Assembly (NCBI GenBank): GCA_025997475.1
Contig: BNUQ01000001.1
Coordinates: 59,073 to 123,072, forward strand
From: Planctomycetales bacterium
Lineage (GTDB): Bacteria > Planctomycetota > SZUA-567
DNA: 64,000 nt
Reading direction: 5' to 3'
The translations under genes were made by a program, and so were the position numbers. Shown here in pieces: positions 46,501-54,646 of the stretch. Positions within the stretch are counted from its first letter, which is position 1. Every line of letters begins with the position of its first letter. Below the pieces are notes generated by a model. That model did no database searches, was not told where the DNA came from, and saw nothing but the letters and a program-made list of their open reading frames with translations.

Positions 46501-46765
46501 TGGTGGACGCAAACTGCGGCGGCATATCGGGGCGCAGGGCGTCGGTTTCGAGTTTGGCGGCGAGTTGGCGGATGCCGGCGTCGAGGAGGGTTTCTTTGGG
46601 CGCGGCGGTCTTGAACATTTGGAGCAGGACGAGCGCGGTCAGCCCGAACATCACGGCGAGTTTGGCGGGGACGATGCGGTTTTTAGCGGACGCGGCGAAG
46701 GCGAAAACGCCGACCGCGACCACCACGGTCCACTGCCAAAAATGAAGCGAAGACAACATTTCCAT
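43517..46765 (-). CDS. secDF: fused protein translocase subunits SecD-SecF
   Basis: Uses the proton gradient to pull proteins out of SecYEG. It is 1082 aa: SecD (about 1-690) with LPLKFGLDLRGGTEMQLRLR, the large P1 periplasmic domain, and GMAIDANILIFERIREEL; SecF (about 700-1080) with NLAQDFTGGVLAQISL, a periplasmic loop of insert type and YSINDTIVVFDRIRENM. Twelve membrane helices are expected. The SecDF fusion occurs in several phyla. The ATG at 46765 follows AGAGGAACAGA; the in-frame upstream part is not credible. yajC lies upstream with a family iii element between. Confidence 0.95.
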   Translation of the reverse strand: MEMLSSLHFWQWTVVVAVGVFAFAASAKNRIVPAKLAVMFGLTALVLLQMFKTAAPKETLLDAGIRQLAAKLETDALRPDMPPQFASTIEPLVALNLKPDHGGDAATPLLADLEKYQYPADYLKARVDELVRAWKTRAESSLPALKAQLAALKKIDRPTPEQQAEIAKLNAVIPAWYDNLPLKFGLDLRGGTEMQLRLRPDTARLEKLQHDLAERQAAGVTDGVAALDEEIKTEREALAENFRNAANVIRNRLNASGLEEISVTVQGGDKLLVQIPGMSADGAQSIIDRVKRMGQLEFRIAMEGVDNELVHEIKNLAADNPRDLRNYSRAAHRFLDENEVSIDRNGRRRGTGGEELYDYLHTDDGTAMVISQEIELTGDYISTARAAPDAEHPGNYMISFTLTPRGSFLFENITRNNLKRGLAIILDGKLKSAPTIQSVISHSGQITGNFSREEAESLEVILKDSLKTQVEVEFENTVGPSLGEDNIRQSIVAVVAGIALVLIFMLIYYRVAGVISDLVLSINFLFIVGLLSAFDATLTLPGIAGLVLTVGMAIDANILIFERIREELGRGNTLPRAIKLGYERAFVTIIDANITTLIVAVILDQFGTEAVRGFAKTLIVGTVCSVFTSVVLTRWCFDALLAWGWLRELKMAQFFTSPNIQFVKVRRYAFAVSAVCIIAGMALFAARGNKNLAQDFTGGVLAQISLTQPLTLAEARAKATDISRDLDVQRFGEPVDGKYGEFIVRTSRIKDDANPDLDGAYTVAELRQKLAAHFALQPNGLTVGAERVAAKSTPEVAVFAAKISLTTPLAAAELNKTLTANTVLKNIEVTDGANGELQIFAGLPLLAPDGTQRGDADVAALVRDQLQRLRDLGILQFTEPFPRFSTVGPAAADEMIVSAIGALVFALIVISAYIWLRFQFRLTFGIAAIVGLAHDVLFCLGALALVDYLGLLNGQISLVVVAGLLTMVGYSINDTIVVFDRIRENMRLTSGVSMPTLINDAINQTLTRTVVTSASTLLVVVILLFLGGEALRGFSFVLFVGILVGTYSSIFVVAPVLVEWALRQERNKERQAQARMELAKKA

Positions 46766-46888
46766 GGGTCTGTTCCTCTTTCTATGTGGATTGGTGAAAA
46801 TTTTTAAGTTCGGGCGGTTAGGCGGGTATGTTTCATAATTTCTTTTTTTTGTTGCGCACGGAGGCACGGGACACTTCAATCGGGAAAC

Positions 46889-47031
46889 GCTCTATTCAAT
46901 TGCCTCGCCTTTTAAGGCGTGGTTGACGGTCAAAAAAAGAACGGGCTTTAGCCCAAATAAATCATTCGGCTAAAGCCGGTCATTTTTTCAACGCTCACCA
47001 CGCCCTAAAGGGCGTGGCAATTGAATAGAGC
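46889..47031. mobile_element. family iii palindromic element (MITE-like), copy B
   Basis: Ends GCTCTATTCAATTGCCTCGCC and GGCGTGGCAATTGAATAGAGC, inverted. Inside: GGGCTTTAGCCC and TCGGCTAAAGCCGG hairpins. 143 bases, almost the length of copy A. It separates yajC from secDF. No gene in 46766-47097. Confidence 0.78.
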
Positions 47032-47097
47032 AATCGCGTTTGCGAGACAACTCTATTGACGGATTGATGCGACGGTGATATGGAGTGGCAATTTGCC

Positions 47098-47583
47098 TCA
47101 ATTCCCCGGTTGCGCCAGCGCCGTCGCGCCTTCGACTTCTTTGTCTTTGTTGTCGCCGTCTTTTTTGTTGTTTTCGACGCGGAGAACCGCTTCGCGGTCG
47201 AAGGTAATCTGATAATCCTTGTTCGGGTCGGGGCGAACGGTGAAGGTCTTGTCGGTCGTGCCGACGACGACGCCGTGCATCCGTCCAATAGTTACGACGC
47301 GGTCGCCGCGCGCGATACCGCCGAGTTCTTCGCGCCGTTTTTGCTCCTGCTTTTTGGAATTGCGTCGGCTGGTCCAAATAAACAGCATCCAAATACCGGC
47401 GATAGCCACCAAAAACCACGGACTATTTAACATCGACGGCGGCGGCTCCACCGGCAACGCATTGGAGTCAACCACGATATTTTCCTGATATTCGGTAATC
47501 GCCGGTTGATTGCCGACGGGCGCGGCAGTGATTTGCGGCGCGGACGTTGGCGCGGCGGCGGGGATTTCGGCGGCATCGCTCAT
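47098..47583 (-). CDS. yajC: preprotein translocase subunit YajC
   Basis: Accessory of the SecDF complex. It is 161 aa. The first ~50 residues are Ala/Pro-rich and poorly conserved; then one membrane helix (PWFLVAIAGIWMLFIW) and the conserved cytosolic stretch RRNSKKQEQKRREELGGIAR, GDRVVTIGRMHGVV and the beta-rich end. The C terminus is charged (NNKKDGDNKDKEVEG). Same strand as secDF downstream. The start follows AAAGGTTTATC. Confidence 0.92.
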   Translation of the reverse strand: MSDAAEIPAAAPTSAPQITAAPVGNQPAITEYQENIVVDSNALPVEPPPSMLNSPWFLVAIAGIWMLFIWTSRRNSKKQEQKRREELGGIARGDRVVTIGRMHGVVVGTTDKTFTVRPDPNKDYQITFDREAVLRVENNKKDGDNKDKEVEGATALAQPGN

Positions 47584-47816
47584 GATAAACCTTTCATTTG
47601 ATAAAAATAATCGCGCGGCGGACGCGGCGCGCGGCGAAAAAACGCCGTCAACTTACAACGAAACGGTGATTTATATGAAAAATTTCCCGTCAAACAACCA
47701 ACCGGCGCAAAAACTTCCGCCGCGGATTATAGACCGTTTTCCGTTGCCGCTTTATACTGCGGGAGGTTGGGGCGAAATTGAATAGAACCACCGTGTGGGG
47801 GGGAGACAATTCTAAG

Positions 47817-48968
47817 ATGAAAAAAATCGCGATTATCGGGGCGACCGGTTCGATTGGTCGAAGCGCGCTATCCGTCGTTCGCGCCCACGCGCCGCGGTTT
47901 CGCGTTACGGCGCTGATTGGCGGCGGCAACGCGACGGCGCTCGCGGCGCAAATCGCGGAATTTCAGCCGCCGGTCGCGGCGTTGCGCGACGAAAAGGCGG
48001 CGCGCGCCTTGGCGCGCAATTTTCCCGACACCAAAATTTACGGCGGCGAAACCGGCATTGCGGAATGTTTGCAAGCGTCCGGCGCGGAAATTTGCGTCAG
48101 CGCCTTTGGCGGAATTGCCGGTTTATTGCCGACGCTGACGGCGATGGATTGCGGAATGGATATTGCCTTGGCGAATAAAGAATCGCTCGTCGCCGCCGGC
48201 GTTATCGTCAAACGGCGGGCGCAATTACGCGGCGTGAAAATTTTGCCGGTCGATTCCGAACACAGCGCCTTGCGCCAATGTTTGGCGGGAAGCGAAATTA
48301 GCCGCGTCCGCCGCGCGATTATCACCGCGTCCGGCGGCGCGTTTTTGCACCGGACAAACTTGTCCGCGGTTACGCCCGCCGACGCGCTGAATCATCCGAC
48401 GTGGTCGATGGGCAAAAAAATCACGATTGATTCGGCGACGCTCGCCAACAAAGCGCTCGAAGCCATCGAGGCGCATTTTTTATTCGACCTGCCCTATGAT
48501 AAAATCGAGGTGTGGATTCACCCGCAATCGGTGGTGCACGGCGCGGTGGAATTTATCGACGGCGCGCTGGTCGCGCAGTTAGCCGTGCCGGATATGCGCC
48601 TGCCGATTTTGCAGGCGTTGAGCGGCGGCGAGCATTTGCCGGACGGCGTGCCGCCGCTGACGCTGGCGCAAATGGCGAATTTGACTTTCGCGGCGCCCGA
48701 CGCGGAAAAATATCCGTTGTTGCGTTTGGGTTTGACCGCCGGACGGCAGGGCGGACTCGCGCCCGCCGTTTTTTCCGCGGCGAACGAAGCGGCGGTGCTG
48801 GCGTTTTTAGCGGGTGAAATCCGCTACCCGCAAATCGCGGCGTTGGTCGAAAAATGTTTAGCGCGCGTCCCGTCCGGCGACGCGACCTTGGCAAACATCC
48901 TCTCCGCCGACCGCGCCGCCGCCGCGTTCTGCCGAGCGGGGATAGAGCAATTACGAATTAAGAGTTAA
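47817..48968 (+). CDS. dxr: 1-deoxy-D-xylulose 5-phosphate reductoisomerase
   Basis: Second step of the MEP isoprenoid pathway (DXP to MEP, NADPH-dependent). It is 383 aa. NADPH site KIAIIGATGSIGRSALSVVR; catalytic region ALANKESLVAAG, PVDSEHSALRQCL and ITASGGAFL; then NHPTWSMGKKITIDSATLAN with the flexible loop, and KIEVWIHPQSVVHG. The ATG at 47817 gives the normal family start; a longer frame begins inside repeat remnants. The last codons (LRIKS) run into AATTAAG repeats. No other MEP genes nearby. Confidence 0.96.
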   Translation: MKKIAIIGATGSIGRSALSVVRAHAPRFRVTALIGGGNATALAAQIAEFQPPVAALRDEKAARALARNFPDTKIYGGETGIAECLQASGAEICVSAFGGIAGLLPTLTAMDCGMDIALANKESLVAAGVIVKRRAQLRGVKILPVDSEHSALRQCLAGSEISRVRRAIITASGGAFLHRTNLSAVTPADALNHPTWSMGKKITIDSATLANKALEAIEAHFLFDLPYDKIEVWIHPQSVVHGAVEFIDGALVAQLAVPDMRLPILQALSGGEHLPDGVPPLTLAQMANLTFAAPDAEKYPLLRLGLTAGRQGGLAPAVFSAANEAAVLAFLAGEIRYPQIAALVEKCLARVPSGDATLANILSADRAAAAFCRAGIEQLRIKS

Positions 48969-48977
48969 AAATTAAAA

Positions 48978-49343
48978 ACTCATGTTATGCGATTTTGATA
49001 ATCATTCTGCTAGCCGCCCCAACGGGGCGAAATATATCAGCCTATGGTAAGGCGCACGCTCTTGGCGCCGCCACCATAGGTAGCGGTTGATTGATAAAAC
49101 CATCCGACAGTTCCGCCGTTAGGCGGCAAACGCCGTCTTCGGCGGCGAGAGCGGTTCGCCAAAACGCGGCGAACCGTCCAATTGCGGTTGGCGCTCCGCG
49201 CCGTCTTTACCTATGGTGGCGCGGCTGATAGAACGTCGCCGCTTACCATAGGCTGATATGTTTTGCGCTTTCAGCGCGACTGTCGGAGTTTTTTTTCAAA
49301 TTCTTCGTTGCAACCGCACCAACGAAGACTGCGTAACACGAGT
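48978..49343. mobile_element. family ii-like palindromic element, copy E2
   Basis: Ends ACTCATGTTATGCG and GCGTAACACGAGT form imperfect terminal inverted repeats like copies E1 and E3. The interior differs: a large foldback with ATATCAGCCTATGGTAAGCG-type arms (49034 region against 49238-49258) and CCGCCGTTAGGCGG, GGTTCGCC/GGCGAACC hairpins. No coding capacity. It fills the gap between dxr and the glycosyltransferase gene. Confidence 0.65.
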
Positions 49344-49367
49344 TCTTAACCAACTACGGAGGTCTTG

Positions 49368-50699
49368 ATGCCCACGCTTGACGACCTGCGACCGCTGACC
49401 GCGGATTTGCCGCCGCTCGTCCTGCTCAGTTCGGCTGACAACGGCGGCGCGGGGATTGTCGCCCGCCGGTTGCTCGAAGGGCTGATTGCCGCCGGCGCGG
49501 ACGCGAAAATGATTACGTTGGTCAAAGCGTCGAATTTACCGCAAATCGGCGAATTGCGCGACGAAGACGGCAAACGCTTGTGGTCTTATTTGAGGGAGGA
49601 ACAAGAATCTCTTCGGCAAATTTATCCGAGCGTGAGCGCGGGTTGGTTTTCCACGGGACGCGCTTGGGTCAATCTCGCCGATTATGACCTCGTCAAAAAC
49701 GCCTCGTTGATTCACCTCCATTGGATTTCCGGTTTAGTCGGTTTCCCGCAAGCCCGCGAATTTTTAGCCGATAAACCGGTGGTGTGGACGATGCACGATA
49801 TGAATCCGTTCACCGGCGGCTGTCATTACGCCGGCGCTTGCGGCAAATATCGGGACGGCGGTTGCGCCGATTGCCCGCAACTTCGCCCCCCCTCCCGCAC
49901 CGCACCGCCGCCGCCCGGCGACGATTTGGCGGCGGGCGGTTTTCAGAATAAGCGATTAGGATATGAAAATCTGCATTTGCATCTTGTGTCTATCTGCGGG
50001 CAAATGGGGGAATTGGCGGCGGCAAGTTTATTGTTGCGATCATTCCCGCAGACCGTCATTCCGAATATGGTCGATACGGCGGCGTTTGCGCCGTCCGCGC
50101 GCGCGGACGCCCGCCGTAAATTCAATTTGCCGCCCGACCGGCAAATAATTTTGTTCGGCGCGACCACCATTTACGACCCGCGAAAAGGTCTGAAATTATT
50201 TATCGAGGCAATCAATCTCCTTGCCGGAATCGAGGTAATCAATCTCCTCGCCGAACCGGCGGAGCCGGCGGTGGTCTTTTTCGGCGACTGCGGCGGGGAG
50301 GCGAATCGTCCGGGACTGTATTTTTTAGGAAGAATTGACGACCCGCAAGCGTTGGCGGAGTTGTATGCGGCGGCGGATGTTTTCGTCACGCCGGCGATAG
50401 AAGAAGCGTTCGGCAACACCACCGCCGAGGCGTTGGCGTGCGGGACGCCGGTAATCGCGTTTCCGGTCGGCGCGGCGCGGGATTTTATCAAGAACGGCGA
50501 GAACGGTTATTTGGCGAATTTAGCCGACCCCGTTGACCTTGCGGTAAAAATCAAAATCGCGTTGGCTCTGCCGAAGGACCGTTACGAGAAAATGCGCGAA
50601 AACGCGCGGGCAACGGCGGTCGAAAATCTATCGTTGCCGTTAGTCGTCGAGCGCTATTTACGGCTTTACCGGCGGATGCTGAATTTGCCGGAGAGGTAA
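49368..50699 (+). CDS. GT4-family glycosyltransferase
   Basis: Transfers a sugar, probably to a surface polysaccharide or lipid carrier. It is 443 aa with two Rossmann lobes: SSADNGGAGIVARRLLEGLI at the donor-side start, HLHWISGLVG, VVWTMHDMNPFTGGCHYAGA with CGKYRDGGCADCPQL (a Cys cluster seen in WcaC-like enzymes), then LFGATTIYDPRKGLKLFIEA and the EX7E-type motif PAIEEAFGNTTAEALACGTP. A 27-nt tandem duplication at 50202-50255 repeats (I)EAINLLAG. The ATG at 49368 follows GGAGGTCTTG. No other glycan genes adjoin it. Confidence 0.9.
   Translation: MPTLDDLRPLTADLPPLVLLSSADNGGAGIVARRLLEGLIAAGADAKMITLVKASNLPQIGELRDEDGKRLWSYLREEQESLRQIYPSVSAGWFSTGRAWVNLADYDLVKNASLIHLHWISGLVGFPQAREFLADKPVVWTMHDMNPFTGGCHYAGACGKYRDGGCADCPQLRPPSRTAPPPPGDDLAAGGFQNKRLGYENLHLHLVSICGQMGELAAASLLLRSFPQTVIPNMVDTAAFAPSARADARRKFNLPPDRQIILFGATTIYDPRKGLKLFIEAINLLAGIEVINLLAEPAEPAVVFFGDCGGEANRPGLYFLGRIDDPQALAELYAAADVFVTPAIEEAFGNTTAEALACGTPVIAFPVGAARDFIKNGENGYLANLADPVDLAVKIKIALALPKDRYEKMRENARATAVENLSLPLVVERYLRLYRRMLNLPER
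50202..50255 (+). repeat. 27-nt coding tandem duplication in glycosyltransferase
   Basis: Two units (50202-50228 and 50229-50255) differ by a few bases and encode IEAINLLAG and IEVINLLAE in frame. It lies between the conserved GLKLFIEA helix and the VVFFGDCG strand, so it lengthens a helix or loop. Confidence 0.75.
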
Positions 50700-50732
50700 C
50701 GGCGGGGCGGCGACCGGGAATAGAAGCGGATT

Positions 50733-51242
50733 TTACCGCGCCGGAATGAGTAATTTTTGTCCGACGGTGAGCGGTTTTTGCGGGTCGAGGTCGTTGGCGC
50801 GCCAGATTTGCCGCCAGCGGTCGCCACCGCCGTAGAATTTTTTGGCGATGCGGAACAGTGTGTCGCCGTCTTGCACCTGATAATAGTGCGCGCCGTTTTC
50901 ACGCTCGCCGGTTTCGCGCGCCGCCGGATAGGCGCTTGCGGGCAAGAGCACGCGGTTGGAATAAATTTCGCGGTCGGCGGACGGTTGCATCGCCGAGTAG
51001 GCGTTTTCGACCGGCACGGCGCCGATGCGCATCAGCGTTTTTTCGCGGGCGAGTTCGCCCGACTTTGCCGCCGACCGCGCGGGCGTCATCGCGACCTCCG
51101 GCGACGGTTCGCCGAGCGTCGTCTGCAACGTCTCGCCGAGCGTTGACCGCCGTCCGACTTGGCTGAGCAAGCCGAAAACCAACAACACGCCGCACAGCAT
51201 CGTCAAAAACGCGGCAAAATTATGAGAAGGTCCGTCCGGCAT
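50733..51242 (-). CDS. LysM-domain membrane protein
   Basis: 169 aa. One N-terminal membrane anchor (FAAFLTMLCGVLLVFGLL, about 8-27), a linker of ~90 residues, and a C-terminal LysM domain: YYQVQDGDTLFRIAKKFYGG, RWRQIWRANDLDPQKPLTVG and QKLLIP. LysM binds peptidoglycan, so the protein probably links the inner membrane to the cell wall. Convergent with the glycosyltransferase gene, 33 bases away. Role unknown. Confidence 0.88.
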   Translation of the reverse strand: MPDGPSHNFAAFLTMLCGVLLVFGLLSQVGRRSTLGETLQTTLGEPSPEVAMTPARSAAKSGELAREKTLMRIGAVPVENAYSAMQPSADREIYSNRVLLPASAYPAARETGERENGAHYYQVQDGDTLFRIAKKFYGGGDRWRQIWRANDLDPQKPLTVGQKLLIPAR

Positions 51243-51419
51243 TCGTCATTCCTCCGTGCGCGAAAAAACGTCCGCTTTATCGACTTTGCCGCGTCAAATC
51301 TGAAAATAAAAAATGCCGCGGCGCCGCGGCGGCTCGCCGCGGCGCCGAGCCGCACGGCAAAAATTTGCCAAAAATTGCGGTCGTCGCCGTCGTTTGACCG
51401 ATAAAGAACGGGCAGTGGT

Positions 51420-51532
51420 TGTAGAGTTTAGAGTTGAGAGTTTAGAGTTGAGCAATGGTTGCGCTTCGCGCTTTTTAAAAATAAAACTCCACTCTCTAAA
51501 CTCTAATCTCTCAACTCTAAACTCTGCTCGCC
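51420..51532. repeat. 7-mer-arm inverted repeat, GTTTAGA dialect (family i)
   Basis: GTAGAGTTTAGAGTTGAGAGTTTAGAGTTGAG is paired with TCTCAACTCTAAACTCTGC across TTGCGCTTCGCGC. It precedes the lptE-like gene. Confidence 0.8.
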
Positions 51533-51557
51533 GCCCACTCTTTTGAAAAGGGGAACT

Positions 51558-52070
51558 ATGTTGCTCCGAAAAATTCTGACGCTGGCGTTGGTGGTGGTCG
51601 CCGGTTGCGCTTACTCGACGCAGACGCGCCTGCCGGCGAGCATTCATTCGTTTTCCGTCGGCGTCTTCGGCAATTCGACGGAGTATTTGAGCATCGAAGG
51701 TCGATTGACGAGCAACTTGATTGCGGAAATCGGGCGCTCGCCGCGCTACACCGTCGTCAACGACCGCGCCGACGCGGAATTGAGCGGCACGATTATCGAA
51801 GTGCGGCAAACGGTGTTGGAATACGACGCCAACAATCAGCCGCGCAATATGCAGACGACGATTCGCGCGCGGTTTTCGCTGTTCGACCGCGCCAGCAATT
51901 CGTTCTTGATTGAAAACCGCGAAGTCAGCAGTAGCCAGTCCAGCACGCTGGCGGGACGCTATTATCCGGCAAGCGGCGACGGCGGCGAGAACGCGATGGA
52001 CGCGGCGTTGCAGGAATTGGCGCGCGTGCTGGTGCGGTCGATAATGCTGACCAAAACGGGAGACCGTTGA
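51558..52070 (+). CDS. lptE: LptE-like outer-membrane lipoprotein
   Basis: Candidate partner of LptD in inserting lipopolysaccharide. It is 170 aa from the ATG at 51558 (AAAAGGGGAAC upstream). The lipobox VVAGC gives Cys17; then YSTQTRLPASIHSFSVGVFG, NSTEYLSIEGRLTSNLIAEI and ADAELSGTIIEVRQTVLEYD fit the LptE/RlpB fold: two helices over a four-stranded sheet. Assignment rests on the fold pattern rather than invariant residues. It overlaps the next gene (TGATG). Confidence 0.78.
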   Translation: MLLRKILTLALVVVAGCAYSTQTRLPASIHSFSVGVFGNSTEYLSIEGRLTSNLIAEIGRSPRYTVVNDRADAELSGTIIEVRQTVLEYDANNQPRNMQTTIRARFSLFDRASNSFLIENREVSSSQSSTLAGRYYPASGDGGENAMDAALQELARVLVRSIMLTKTGDR

Positions 52071-53056
52071 TGCCGTTCGCGTTCGCCGACGAGGAAAACG
52101 CCATTCCCTTTGCCCGCGCCGACGACGCCGTCGCGGCGGCGCAAGGATTGGTCGGCGGAAAATTCAATCTCATTCAGCGAAAGAGAGTCGAGGCGCGGTT
52201 GCGGGCAAGTTGGCAATTCGCGGAAAAATTCATTCCGATTTTGAGCGACCAGTTGCACCTGCAAGCCGTCAACGAGCGGCACGATTTTCTCAATCAATTC
52301 GAAGCGCTGTTAGACCGCGGCGTCAATTTGTCCGGCGCCGCCGACCAGTTGGCGCGGCAGATGACTGACGCGAATTTCGGCATTCGCGCCAAAGCGGCGC
52401 GGCTGTTGATTCGGATGGGAAGCACGGCGGCGGCGGCGACCGCGCGCGCGCAGGGAATGTTGCGCTCGCCGATTGAGGACGTGCGTGAAAACGCGCTGAA
52501 TTTGTTGGCGGCGATTGGCGAGTCCGTGACCTCGCTGCCGAAAATCACGCAGTTGCTTCGCAGTTCGCAACCGTCCGCCGTGCGCCTCGCCGCGGTCAAC
52601 GCGGTCAAAGTTTTGTGCGGCGAAATGGCGGCGGCGGATTATTTGCCGATTGCGAAAATCAAAGCGTCGGTGTGGCAAATCACGATTTTGGCGCTTGGCG
52701 GCACACCCGCTTGGGCGGAGCGGTTGAGCGGGCTGTTTCCCGCGCCGCAATTTGCGGTGGAATTTTTTCCCGACCTCGCGGCGGCGGCGGAATTTTTCGC
52801 GCAACCCCTGCCGGCGGCGGTGGCGCTGATTGACGCGACGGATTTGACTTGCGTGGCGACGTTGGAGAACTTGCGCCGCCGGAGCGGCTATGACCAAGCG
52901 CCGGTGTTGTTGCACAGCCCCGAACCGGCGCGGCAAATTATTTTCGCGACGGCGAAGTTCCGGGTGGCGCGTTTTTTAAGCGACGACTGCGCCGACGAAG
53001 AATTGCAAAAAGCCGTCGCCGACGTTTTGCCGCCGGAGAGAAGGCGGTTTATTTAA
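52070..53056 (+). CDS. HEAT-repeat protein with receiver-like C terminus
   Basis: 328 aa. The ATG at 52070 shares bases with the lptE-like stop, so the two are probably cotranslated. Residues ~85-205 form HEAT-like helix pairs (FGIRAKAARLLIRMGSTAAA, VRENALNLLAAIGESV, AVRLAAVNAVKVLCGEM). The last ~120 residues read like a degenerate response-regulator receiver: ITILALGG, AVALIDATD, PVLLHS, RVARFLSDD, but the N-terminal acidic pair is missing. Function unknown; perhaps a scaffold. Confidence 0.75.
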   Translation: MPFAFADEENAIPFARADDAVAAAQGLVGGKFNLIQRKRVEARLRASWQFAEKFIPILSDQLHLQAVNERHDFLNQFEALLDRGVNLSGAADQLARQMTDANFGIRAKAARLLIRMGSTAAAATARAQGMLRSPIEDVRENALNLLAAIGESVTSLPKITQLLRSSQPSAVRLAAVNAVKVLCGEMAAADYLPIAKIKASVWQITILALGGTPAWAERLSGLFPAPQFAVEFFPDLAAAAEFFAQPLPAAVALIDATDLTCVATLENLRRRSGYDQAPVLLHSPEPARQIIFATAKFRVARFLSDDCADEELQKAVADVLPPERRRFI

Positions 53057-53080
53057 ATCAACAAAAAGACGCGAATTTTT

Positions 53081-53899
53081 CTATTCCGTGATTTTCGCGA
53101 AATTGTCCAAGACCTCCGTCAGCGCGAACGGCGCGGACAGCGCCACGGCGCGGCGGGAAATCGGCGCGGCTTTTTCCTTTTCGCCGTTCGCCAAATACGC
53201 CATCGCCAGCGTGTCCAAAAACGCCGCGTTGTCGCATTTTTCCCAGTCCGGCGCCGCCAATTGCGCGTAATGCAACGCGGTTTCCGGTCGGCGCAAAGTC
53301 GCGGATTTCGCCGTTGCGTAGAGATAGCCGAGCGCGTTGTAATAATCCGGCAAAAACGCCAGCGGCGCGTCGTCTCCTTGCCCGTTAATTCCCGCCAACA
53401 GCAAATTCTCCGCGCCGGTTTCGTCGCCGGTTTCCATACGCAACGTCGCGAGCAACAGCGGCAGGGCGCGCCGCGCGTTCGCCGGCGTTTGATGCAACTG
53501 ATTTTCAAAATACGAGTGCGGCGCGGCGTCGGCAAAACCGGCGCGCGCCGCTTCCGCCTCCAATTTCGCGCGTTGCCGGAGCGCCTGTTGTTCGGGCAGA
53601 CGCTCGGCGGCGTAGGCAAAACCGGTCGCGAGCAAATAGCGCGAATACGGCAAGCCGGTGGCGGCGTTTTCCAAATCCGTCAATTTCGCCGGCAATTCGG
53701 CGGGCAACGCGGCGTCGAATTGCGAGAGCAACCATTCCTGCCGCGCCTCGCCCGCCAACTGCGACGACGCCGCGAACCAGCCGCCGAGAAACAGAAAACC
53801 GCCGCCGAGCCAACACGCGAAAATGAACATCCGTGCGCCGCGCGGAAAAAACGCCGGTCGGCGCAGACCCAATAAGGAGTAAGAGTGGCGGGAGGACAT
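53081..53899 (-). CDS. membrane-anchored TPR-like protein, unknown
   Basis: 272 aa from the ATG at 53899; codons upstream in the same frame run into repeat sequence. One N-terminal membrane segment (MFIFACWLGGGFLFLGGWFA, about 24-43). The rest is helical with TPR-like pairs: LLLATLRMETGDETGAENLL, YYNALGYLYATAKSATLR, AFLDTLAMAYLANGEKEKAA. It could be a periplasmic scaffold. Convergent with the HEAT gene. No known family recognised. Confidence 0.7.
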   Translation of the reverse strand: MSSRHSYSLLGLRRPAFFPRGARMFIFACWLGGGFLFLGGWFAASSQLAGEARQEWLLSQFDAALPAELPAKLTDLENAATGLPYSRYLLATGFAYAAERLPEQQALRQRAKLEAEAARAGFADAAPHSYFENQLHQTPANARRALPLLLATLRMETGDETGAENLLLAGINGQGDDAPLAFLPDYYNALGYLYATAKSATLRRPETALHYAQLAAPDWEKCDNAAFLDTLAMAYLANGEKEKAAPISRRAVALSAPFALTEVLDNFAKITE

Positions 53900-53954
53900 A
53901 GTTTTTTTTGCGGCGAGTAGTGAGCGGCGGACAATAAAGCGGTTCGGCAATTTC

Positions 53955-54050
53955 CAATTAAAAATTAAAAATGGTGGATTTTGATGGTCAAAATCGCTTC
54001 GCGTAACTTTGATAATCATTCCTCAATTCTTAATTTTTAATTCTTAATTG
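53955..54050. repeat. 7-mer-arm inverted repeat with TCGCTTCGCG core (family i)
   Basis: Arms CAATTAAAAATTAAAAATGG and CTCAATTCTTAATTTTTAATTC; core AAAATCGCTTCGCGTAAC. It lies between the TPR-like gene start and the ndk stop. Confidence 0.8.
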
Positions 54051-54054
54051 CCTT

Positions 54055-54501
54055 CTACACCGCAAACTTCGTCTCGAACAATTTATTTTCGACGAGTTCT
54101 TCCGGCTTGAACCAGAGCGCGATTTCGCGCTCGGCGCTGGCGAGCGAGTCGCTACCGTGCACTAAATTGAAACTGCGGCTGTTGCCGAAGTCGCCGCGAA
54201 TGGTGCCCGGCTCGGATTCCGCGCCGTCGGTTTTGCCGAGCAGTTTCCGGCAGACCGCCACCGCGTTGCGTCCTTCGACGACCAGCGGCACCGCCGCGCC
54301 GGCGGTGATAAATTCCAACAGTTCGCCGAAAAACGGCTTGTCCCGATGTTCGGCGTAATGCTTTTCGGCGAGCGCGCGCGGCACGTTGAGCAGTTTCAGC
54401 GCCACGAGGCGCAAGCCCTTGCGCTCCAACCGCGCCAACACTTCGCCGCACAAACCCCGCGCGACACAATCCGGTTTCAAAATCAACAGCGTGCGTTCCA
54501 T
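54055..54501 (-). CDS. ndk: nucleoside diphosphate kinase
   Basis: Equilibrates NTP and NDP pools via a phospho-His intermediate. It is 148 aa: [20 protein letters not shown], the Kpn-loop residues in [40 protein letters not shown] with the catalytic His, and [10 protein letters not shown] typical length; the ATG at 54501 follows AAGGAGAAAAATT. Between dnaB and the TPR-like gene. Confidence 0.97.
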   Translation of the reverse strand: MERTLLILKPDCVARGLCGEVLARLERKGLRLVALKLLNVPRALAEKHYAEHRDKPFFGELLEFITAGAAVPLVVEGRNAVAVCRKLLGKTDGAESEPGTIRGDFGNSRSFNLVHGSDSLASAEREIALWFKPEELVENKLFETKFAV

Positions 54502-54557
54502 AATTTTTCTCCTTGGGGTGATGGGGTAATAATGCCGACGGCGCGAGTTCAAACAAT

Positions 54558-54646
54558 TAGAAATTACAAATTAAAAATAGAGGAGTAGTTACCAAAATGG
54601 CGCGAAGCGAATTTGAAAATCAAACCCCACCATTCTTAATTCTTAA
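54558..54646. repeat. 7-mer-arm inverted repeat with GCGCGAAGCG core (family i)
   Basis: Arms CAATTAGAAATTACAAATTA... and CATTCTTAATTCTTAATTC; core ATGGCGCGAAGCGAATTTGA with GGAGTAGTTACC and CAAACCCC flanks. It abuts family ii element E3. Confidence 0.8.

Noticed and set aside
48978..49343. attC/integron cassette suspicion for the palindromic elements
   Set aside because: No R'/R'' core sites (RYYYAAC/GTTRRRY pairs) at the ends and no integrase gene; structure fits MITE-like elements better.
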